DNA of 64,000 nt, from assembly GCF_001540865.1 (NCBI RefSeq), contig NC_033622.1, positions 6,521,053 to 6,585,052 on the forward strand. The letters run 5' to 3'. This document shows, piece after piece, positions 56,520 to 64,000 of the stretch (the first letter of the stretch is position 1; every line of letters starts with the position of its first letter). Made by a program: the position numbers and the translations under genes. The notes beneath the pieces are model-generated. The model did not search any database. It worked only from the letters and a program-made list of their open reading frames with translations, and was not told the DNA's origin. This DNA is from Ananas comosus (lineage: Eukaryota; Streptophyta; Magnoliopsida; Poales; Bromeliaceae).

Positions 56520-57558
56520 TACTTATAAAAGCGTGAGTTTTGAATTTTTTTCTCTTTCCCAAAATGCCCATCCCTATTAATATAATTCTAATTACATACT
56601 AATAATATTATTCATTCAACTTTAATGGAATAAATCACAACTGTACAATTTTTATTTTATTTTTAAATTATCATATCTCCTAATAACCGCCGCAAATATA
56701 ATATCATATTTTATCACAAATAATATTCGCATTTCTTAAATATTTTCATTCTCACATGTAATATCCGCCACCTATATAATATCCAATCACATAATACCTT
56801 CCGCATATATAATAATTGATATTGATTTGAGATAATTATTAAAATAATTGTTGACACAGACATACCCTTTTTTAGTCGGAAAAAATATTGCATTCTATTT
56901 CTCTCAATAGAAAGAAATTTATACTTATCCAAATATTTGTCAACCGAAAGATATTTGTGCGTCCCATAAAATAATATTCCATATTTATCAAAAAAACGAA
57001 AATTTCTATGCAACAAACATTAAAAATATTTTGTATCTACTATCTCTCAATTAGCTAATTAAAGAAAATTAGATTCGAAAAAAAAAATTATTTAAATAAG
57101 CTTATAAAATCAGCTTTAAATTTTAAATTTGGTTCATAATTTCAAATGTGAATATTTTAATTCAAAATTTGAAATTAATTAAAATTTTAATATTTTGGGT
57201 GTGTAAACAGTATTTCAAATTAAAAATAATTAATTAACTTGAAAATATATCAAATTTAAAAAATAGATGGGATGATAAATAAATTAATGTCTTTAATAAT
57301 TATTTATATTCAAATTATGGATTCAAAATTAATTTCAAATTTTGAGTTTTATTCATAAATTTAAATATGAATTTATTAATTTAAAATTTAGAATTACTTT
57401 AAATTTTTAAAATTTGGATACATATTAAAAAAATTAATTTTAGAAAAAATTTAACTGATAAATAGATTTATACCATCAATAAATATTTAAATTTAAAATA
57501 TAAATATAAATTTAATTTAATTAAATGTTACGTGCATTTGCACGTGCACTATAACTAG
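56513..57558 (+). mobile_element. Helitron, second copy with 3' end
   Basis: 5' CACTACTTATAAAAGCGTGAG (first bases altered), 3' ACGTGCATTTGCACGT hairpin and CTATAACTAG followed by T. No coding region. AT-rich body. Confidence 0.65.
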
Positions 57559-57559
57559 T

Positions 57560-57975
57560 ATATATAAAAGCGTATAGAAATTCCGACAATGACAGACGGA
57601 ATCCAAAAAGGAAGAATATTCCCTACAAATGGTCATAATCAGTTTGTTAAAAAGTATCTTAAGTATAATATATGAACGGTTATGATCGACCTATTAAATC
57701 TCTACTATATATAAAAATCTATTCCCTATAATTGGTTATGATCAATTTGTTAAAAAAATATCTAAAAGAAGAATAATTATAATCAATCTATTAAAAAATA
57801 ACATTTCTATCCATCTATAAATTCAATCATACGAACGATTATAATCAATTTGTTAAAAAATATCTCAAATAAAAATAAATGGTTATNTTTAACGGTATGG
57901 ATCATTGATTTGAACGCCCTAAGATCGAAAACAAATACTATAGTACCGAAGCTCGGTACTATAGATAGTATAGTA
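57560..57975. repeat. Repeated GGTTATGATCAATTTGTTAAAAA units and MITE end
   Basis: GGTTATGATCAATTTGTTAA and close variants recur four to five times between 57625 and 57870. After the N at 57887 comes the right end of a MITE with the hairpin TATAGTACCGAAGCTCGGTACTATA and GATAGTATAGTAGCC. Confidence 0.6.
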
Positions 57976-58135
57976 GCCTAATTCTATATATATATTTGCT
58001 TTTTATATCCGTATCTAAAACTATCTACTTAGCATCAGTTAAATCTGCTACGTTCGGATTTGGCTTCAAATAAAAGTTTCGAGTATCCGTCTATGATGTC
58101 CTTAAATAGACTTGGTTGGTTAATTAATGGTTAAC

Positions 58136-58165
58136 TAGTGTAATTGCTCGCGCATTGCAGCGGAT
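58136..58165 (-). mobile_element. Helitron 3' end (minus strand)
   Basis: On the minus strand CCGCTGCAATGCGCGAGC then AATTACACTAGT fits the hairpin-CTRR end of plant Helitrons. The 5' end was not located to the right. Confidence 0.45.
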
Positions 58166-58325
58166 ATATATTGATCAAGTGAGAATTCGAAGTAATATTC
58201 TACAATATTATAAAAAAGATAAGGAATTAGAGACATATCTTTTCAAATTTATTTAGTTAGTTGAAATAGTACAGTCACACAAACTTTATAGTGATTAAAT
58301 TCTATTATAAAACTAAAAATATTTA

Positions 58326-58545
58326 GGCTTCGTTTGGGATTGCGTGGAGATTGCATTACGTGCGGTGAGAAACGACGATGGAAAAATATTTTCGTACGTA
58401 ATATTGCGTTCCGTATATTGCGGTTAGTCAGTTACGATATATTTTATGCAGTTCCATCGAGAACGCAGAAGCATATCCCTATATGCTTTTTCTCAACTCC
58501 ATTCTATCTAATAGCGTTAGATCCACCTCAATACCAAACTAAGCC
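58326..58545. mobile_element. Tourist-like MITE (PIF/Harbinger) with TTA duplication
   Basis: GGCTTCGTTTGGGATTG at the left and its near complement CAATACCAAACTAAGCC at the right, flanked by TTA on both sides (58323-58325, 58546-58548). 220 bp, typical Tourist length and duplication. Confidence 0.8.
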
Positions 58546-59153
58546 TTAATCTACTAAGCAAACAGGAAATAAAATGTACGAGGAAAATTAATATTATTTG
58601 CTTGCCGTAGAGATTTGGTCCATATTCAAACCACGGGCAACAATCATGGGTAGAAGAAACAGAAAAAAATGAAGAAAAAAGAAAAAAAAAAAAAAACCAG
58701 CCAATTTGAGGAGAAAAAATTAAAAAAATCTGTGGAGAATATTACTTTCATATATTGTTGATGAAATGATATAACTTATTTATTGTGAATAAAATAGATT
58801 ATATATTATAATCAATATAAGGCTTTTCAAAGCATTTCTCTTTTTCTAAAACTCTAACTACTATAATACATCTCTCAAATTATTCCATCGTTCCTCTTTT
58901 ATTTTAAAAAATTCAAATCACTATAATAACACATTTTACATTTAATAATTAAATAAAAAAGAAAAAATAAACGTACATACATGAAGGTAGAAGATGGTAA
59001 GCGTTGCAGGTACGAAGAGTTCAATACCTGATCAAAGAAAGAAAATGAAAGCAAGTGAGAACAAAATTCAAAAAAATTTAAAAGATAATGATAACATGAA
59101 AAAGAAGAGAAAAATAGCGAGAGAGATATAGGGAAAAAAAATAAAGAGATAGA

Positions 59154-59540
59154 AATGATAGTCCATCTTCTCTGCGGGACCCACACTCTAAAATTAAAGA
59201 GATGACGATCCATCTTTTCGGTAGAGTTCACACACCCAAATTGAAAGGGATAACTATCCATCTTCTTGAAAAAAATATATATATAAAAAAAATCTAGCCA
59301 ATTTTTTAAAGAATAATTATAAAAAAAATTAATGGGACCCACAATCCGAAATTAAGTGTTGGGCCGTGTCAGCATAAGACTATGGGAATTAGAAATGACT
59401 GTCTATTTTCCCAAAGAAAAATGGAGAAAAAAAATAAATCTAGTCAATTTATAAAAAAAAATTATAAAAATCAGTAGGATCAACACTCCGAAATTAAGAG
59501 GGTCAGACTATATCAGCCCTATAGGAATTAATAGTTTTTT
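59154..59540. repeat. Diverged tandem units with CCATCTTCT / GACCCACACTC
   Basis: Elements such as GACNNTCCATCTTCT and GGACCCACACTCYRAAATTAA recur four to five times with variable spacing of about 65-120 bases. No coding region. Confidence 0.6.
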
Positions 59541-59559
59541 TATAGATAGGTTAATAAGT

Positions 59560-61689
59560 TAACACTTAATTTGGTAGCTAAATAGTAATTAAGTCAATGT
59601 GTACTGCATTAATTAAAAGTAGTGCACAAAAGTATTACTGGTAGTTCACGGGAGGAGAACAATAACTCCACTCTTCCCGTACGTGACATTACTTCCTCGC
59701 CTCTCAAGTCTCAACAACGTTCTAGAATAATATGTTTGAGAAGAACTAGAGCTTCAACTAAAAGTGTTTGAAAGAATAAAAGAGGAACTGTGTCCTTATC
59801 GCCCCCTTATTTGCCAACCGAACGATCGAGCACCATCCACAGTTAGCAATTGACACGCAGCAACCGTACTGTGAACGGACGGTTGGATCACCGACACAAA
59901 TTACAGATTTTTAGTTGGTAGGGGTTTCTCGAGATATTGCGTCATATATATACGTCATTGTCATTGATTGATTTGTTGGCAAATATGACACATGAGAATT
60001 TTTAATTAATTCATTAAACAATATTCAAACTCCCACATGGATGGATCGGTAGATCGAAAAGGATCGATCACTTATTATAGAGGGGTTTTTTCTGGTCACT
60101 ATATAGGTCTGCAGAAAATTTGTGTCTTAATAAATGTAGTTCTCATGATCAGCTATTGGTTATTAATGGAGGAATTCTATACTGTCATATTTTACACCAC
60201 GTCATTAATAACAAGCTAATCATATTTTTTCTTTTCAAATAAAATTTTAATAAAAATATTTTTTTTACAATCATGATGGAACATATATTTTTTAAAAAAT
60301 ATTTGGTTAGTTTGTTACGCCACGTCACCGATATAACCGTTGTATTTTAGAATGTTTTTTTTTATTAATGAGTACCCTCCTTCACCAACCTGACAATGCT
60401 TTTAATGTGCATTTTGTTTTGTGCCCACTTTTCATGGTACGGGACGGCAACAACAGCTCCCGACGATCGCGAAGCCCGTGCGTCAAGTTCTGCGGTGGTT
60501 GGAGCACGGAGAGTGAGTGCATGGGGCCCCCATGTTCTCCTCACACAGCTGTGTAGGGATGTTAACATCGTAAAATATCTGATGATACCTACCATCCCTG
60601 TCACAAATAGTTAAAAAGAAACTTAATTATTCGTATTTAAAATTTTAAATTTTAAATTTAATTATTTTATATTTTCGGCTAAGTTTATTATTTTTTTAAG
60701 AGAAAAATAAATGAGTGAAGTTGTTAGTTAGTATGCTATCTTCGGTATCTGTTCTCATCACGTGAAAAAGATAGAAGTATCAAAAAAAAAAAAAAAATCA
60801 AAGAATTAATTTCCAAATTGCATCAGATAAAGCTAAATATTTTAAAATTTTCAAATATGATCTTGATATCCCCCTAACCATGTGAAAAGATAGGAGCGTA
60901 CCAAGTTAATTGGTTTTGCTTTCGTTGGTAATTACCATTTCTGGTACTTTGTGGTAATTGTGTATGTGAACATAATTTGTTCTAGTCGATTTTATTTGAG
61001 CAATACTATTTATGCATCTATTCTATAGGTGCTGCATATTATTACACCCTAATATAAAAATAATAGAATTTATTGATCTATCATATCAACTTTTTTTTTT
61101 AAATACTAAAAATTGAAAAAAAAAATTATTCTAAAGATGTAAGAGATACATTCATGTATATATAGAATAGAATGTACAGATAGTATTTCTCCTTTTATTT
61201 TCTATATTTGGCGGACAACTTTAATTTATATAATTCTTATAATTCAGCTAGGTAGGATAGAATTTTAAATAGAAAAAATTGTTCCCAACTCCTCCTCCCC
61301 TTAAAATGGCTTACTTTCGACAAATACAACGCACTACTAGTTCTCAAACTTTTAATTTCGACATTCATGATATTCAGCAATGCTTTATTTTAATCCCTGA
61401 ACTTTTGATAATATTTCATTTAAATCATTCTATTAGCGTCAAAATTATACCTTGCACCTAGTTCATCTTTTTATCCTTGTACTACGAATACAACAGCTTT
61501 TCATCCATTTCATATATATTTTTAATTCAATGGAACTTAAATTTTACACGGAGTGGATATATAGTGCTTTCCTGTTTTGTCCGTAGTCCCTTGGCTTATA
61601 TAAAGGACTGGGAAGGAATATATATGGCATTTGTTGGGAGGAATCTCGAGATGTAAGAGGCCAACTCCAATAGTGGTGGGGTTGAGATT
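59560..61689. other. Intergenic, no gene recognised
   Basis: AT-rich. A small GC-richer patch at 60430-60540 has short frames on both strands without recognisable similarity. Confidence 0.4.
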
Positions 61690-62104
61690 GAGTCTGTTTA
61701 GTTTAACATAAAATCACATAAAAAAATATTTTTGGCCAATTTGCATAAAAAATCCACTTATTTTGGGCTTTTGTAAAACCGGGCCACCTTTTTCGTTTTT
61801 ACAAATTCGGTCCGCTTTTTCAGCAAACTGACCAAAATACCCTTATTACTTTTTCTCTTTCCTCTTTCTCTCTTCTCTTCGTTCTCTCGTTCTTTTTTTT
61901 TTCGCCGAAAAAAAAAAGCGACGGCCGGAGCACCGCCAAGCGGGCTCTTCTTCTTCTTCTTCTTCCTGCAGAAGCAATTTTTTTTTCTCTTTTTCTTTTT
62001 CTTCTTCTTCTTCCTCCTGCTGGAGCTTTTTTTTTTTTTTTTGTTTTCCTTTTTTTTTTTTTTTTTTCCATCTCTCTTCTTCTGCTTCTTGCTTCTTCCT
62101 TTTC
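61690..62104. other. Left outer part of the inverted duplication
   Basis: Contains a CT/TTC-rich strand run (61850-62100) that yields spurious Lys/Arg/Glu-rich frames on the minus strand. Its partner, if any, would lie right of the window. Confidence 0.45.
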
Positions 62105-62870
62105 TTCCTGGTAAGAGCCGGCGTCGCAACTAGGGCGACTTCTCGCCTCAGCCGACGGATGCCCGACCGCTCGAGCCCCGATGCCTGGGTGCCGCTCAAG
62201 CCGGGATAGCTTACTTCCTCGTGACACTCCCTCCCCCGACCTCGAGCCAAACCAGCACCGCCGCGAGGGCGCAACCGCGCGCCGGCGCGCCGCGTCTCCT
62301 ACTATAGTTCCCCAGAAGGCGTCGCCAGAGCTACGTGCCCGACCATCGACCGACGCCTCTGTCCAAGCTGTGGGAAGCTCTATTCTTCCCCCCGCGACAG
62401 CCGAGCCCCGACCACGCTCGCGCTGACCATTAATAGGTGTAATGGTGTAATTACACCATTAATGGTGTATAACCATTACACCATTAAATGGTGTAAATTT
62501 CACATTAATGGTGTTAAGGTCACTCATTTAACACGCATTACTGAAGAACCGATACCGGAATCGAGCGCCCGCGCGAGACGCCGGATCGACCGTGCGGTTC
62601 CGCGGTCGACGGCGACGGATGAGGAGGCCGTTGCGTGCACTCGCCACCTCGAGCTCCGACCCGACCCCCGACCTCCCTCCCGCTCCGCTCGACCCCACAT
62701 CCCGCCCCGCCGCGTGCACCGGTCCTGCCTGGGCCGCGGCGCCCCCCGAGCTTCGCGCACGGAGCTCGCTCGAGGCGCTCGGCGGCGAGCTTCGTCGCGC
62801 TCACTGCCGCGCGTAGCGAACGAAGGCCGCGCGGGCCGCAGGCGTGGGCCGGCGGGGCGCGCGTCGGCGT
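62105..62870 (+). repeat. Left arm of a long inverted repeat with gene-like GC-rich sequence
   Basis: TCCTGGTAAGAGCCGGCGTC at the start is the counterpart of the complement of the last bases of the window. The similarity holds through the GC-rich fragment (62105-62425), the palindrome cluster (62425-62530) and a second GC-rich fragment (62545-62870). By eye the arms are clearly related but diverged, roughly 70-80 percent. The coding-like stretch CTCAAGCCGGGA at 62195 is interrupted by TAG. Confidence 0.75.
62425..62530. repeat. ACACCATTAATGGTGT palindrome cluster, left
   Basis: Several overlapping copies of TTACACCATTAATGGTGTA or halves of it. A second cluster at 63535-63690 occupies the mirrored place in the other arm. 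Confidence 0.85.
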
Positions 62871-63159
62871 CAGCGTATACTATAAAAACAAAAATTTAAA
62901 AAGAACTGGTAACAAAACTGCATCAGCATATCTCATTATATAAATTGTTAAAGCATTGCAAGATACAAGTTTGAATGAAATGCAAAGCATGGGCATAATT
63001 AATCTTCTTGTTTTATATGCTAATAACCAAAAATTGCTGGAGTGAGGACTCGAAAAAAAAAAGATTAGACTTACGGAATTTATTAACTCTGATCATAAAG
63101 TTCGATTCACTAAACTGTGCCTTCGAGAAATATCCTACAGCCCCAACAACGCATGTGTA

Positions 63160-64000
63160 TCGAATTCTTGTTCACGCGCCGCCGCGCCGCGCGCCCCACA
63201 CTGCCCACTGGCCGCGGCCAACGCTCGCGGGCCTCGTTCGCTGCTTGCGCCGCTGCAGTGCAAGCGGCGAGCGAAGCCTCTGCCGCGTGACCCCCAGAGC
63301 ACGAGTCTACCGCGGAGCTCGGGGCGCCGCGGCATCGCAGGGACGTGCATCTTGCGGGCCTGAGGCGTCGGGTCGAGCGGAGGCGGGGGAGTCGTGGTCG
63401 GCCCGAGCTCGAGGCGGCCGGTTGCAGCCGCAACGCCTCCCTCTTCCGCGCCATCAGCCGCGGAGGGGCGACGTCGACCTGGCGGTCTCGCGCGGCGCTC
63501 GCTGTCCAGGCTACGCCGGTTTACGTAAAGGTTAATGGTGCACCCATACGCCATTATGTGAAATAACACCATAATGGTGTAATGTTACACCATAAGGTGC
63601 TAATTACACTATTACACCATTAATGGTGTAATTTCACCATTAATGGGTAATGGTGCCCATTAACACCATTAAACTGGTGTAATGTAAAGCCAGGCGGTGT
63701 TCGGCTCGGATCCGCGCGGGGAGAGGAAGTAGAGCTTTCCCAGCTTGAGAAGCGTCGGGGTTACGGTTCGGCTCGTAGTCCGACGCGCGGCCTTCCTCGG
63801 GCAACTAGTAGGAATGCGCGGCGCCGGCGCCGGCGCCGGCGCCGGTTGTGCCCTCGCGATGGTGGTCGGGCTCGAGGTCGGCGCGGGGGAGGCCGACGAG
63901 GAAGTAGCGCTTCCCCGGCTTGAGCGGGGCGTCGGGGTCGAGCGGTCGGGCTCCGTGGCGAGGCCGGAAGTCGCCGTGCGCCCCCCGTGCTCTTACAGGA
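63160..64000 (-). repeat. Right arm of the long inverted repeat
   Basis: Reverse complement of 62105-62870 by similarity, including the palindrome cluster (63535-63690). It runs off the window end. On the minus strand a short open stretch at 63861-63933 reads DAPLKPGKRYFLVGLPRADL, which resembles the L-K-P-G-x-x-YFLV-LP motif of plant DUF4228 (PADRE) proteins. The resemblance is from memory and uncertain. A GCCGGC hexanucleotide run lies at 63822-63844. Confidence 0.7.
63861..63933 (-). pseudogene. Possible captured DUF4228/PADRE-like fragment
   Basis: The only protein-like clue in the arms: LKPGKRYFLVGLP on the minus strand. The left-arm counterpart at 62191-62260 has a stop after LKPG. Too short for a firm family call. 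Confidence 0.35.

Noticed and set aside
60365..60620. Overlapping frames in a GC-richer patch
   Set aside because: Three short frames on opposite strands, no similarity or signals recognised.
61758..62274. Three overlapping minus-strand frames rich in Lys, Arg and Glu
   Set aside because: Produced by a CT/TTC-rich strand. They overlap each other in different frames and have no recognisable domain.
62462..63572. Several open frames on both strands of the GC-rich segment
   Set aside because: High GC removes stop codons by chance. Frames overlap on both strands and mirror each other through the inverted repeat. Only the short LKPG-YFLV stretch was kept as a weak clue.

Overview
The window is plant nuclear DNA dominated by transposable elements. 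I find no intact host gene, tRNA gene or CRISPR array. The mix of Ty3/gypsy LTR retroelements, a Cassandra-type TRIM carrying 5S rRNA-like sequence, an L1-type LINE, Helitrons and many MITEs is that of a large repeat-rich angiosperm genome. A monocot is likely, but the sequence alone does not prove it and I cannot name a species. Several single N characters and one 20-N gap mark assembly joins, and two of them appear to bracket a misplaced or inverted block.

Layout. 1-1267 is the end of a long LTR entering from the left. 2760-5252 (minus), 7225-9685 (plus) and 10561-12764 (plus) are separate LTRs without internal regions. The last two are solo LTRs flanked by the 5-bp target duplications AGTAA/AGTAA and AGTAA/ACTAA. 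13430-44919 is a nest inside one old Ty3/gypsy chromovirus-type element (called N1). Its 5' LTR is interrupted by a minus-strand solo LTR (13679-17654, itself carrying a Cassandra element at 14720-15114), by MITEs, and by another minus-strand solo LTR (19738-21993). Its gag/protease junction is interrupted by a plus-strand solo LTR (23753-31574) that contains a second (25598-30237) that contains a third (27463-29598). Its integrase is interrupted by a young gag-only, TR-GAG-like non-autonomous element (N2, 34715-42907). Most levels can be peeled back through visible target-site duplications.

44920-61690 is AT-rich intergenic DNA with a LINE fragment (46100-47790), copia-like LTR pieces including an 80-bp miniature insertion with its own duplication, two elements with 9-bp duplications (49106-49642 and 52016-52660), a 995-bp Helitron that appears to carry a captured exon with its splice sites, further Helitron ends and several MITEs. 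61690-64000 is a GC-rich inverted duplication with arms of at least 0.85 kb and palindromic ACACCATTAATGGTGT clusters. It continues past the right edge.

Most notable observation. The long LTRs, although otherwise unlike each other in sequence, share one architecture. From 5' to 3' it is: paired palindromes (core ACCGGT in most families), 55-90 bp, a TATA-like box, a CT-rich leader, a GTGAG/GTAAG splice-donor-like site, a hairpin plus CACTCCGGAGT module, a strictly placed double hairpin with compensatory base changes, a pyrimidine tract ending in AG in most copies, a conserved downstream block, and a terminal GGACAG/CTGTCC hairpin before the TGACA end. Eleven copies of the double hairpin are visible. 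The best reading is a structured, probably spliced LTR leader maintained across families. This is an inference that transcript data and a covariance model could test.
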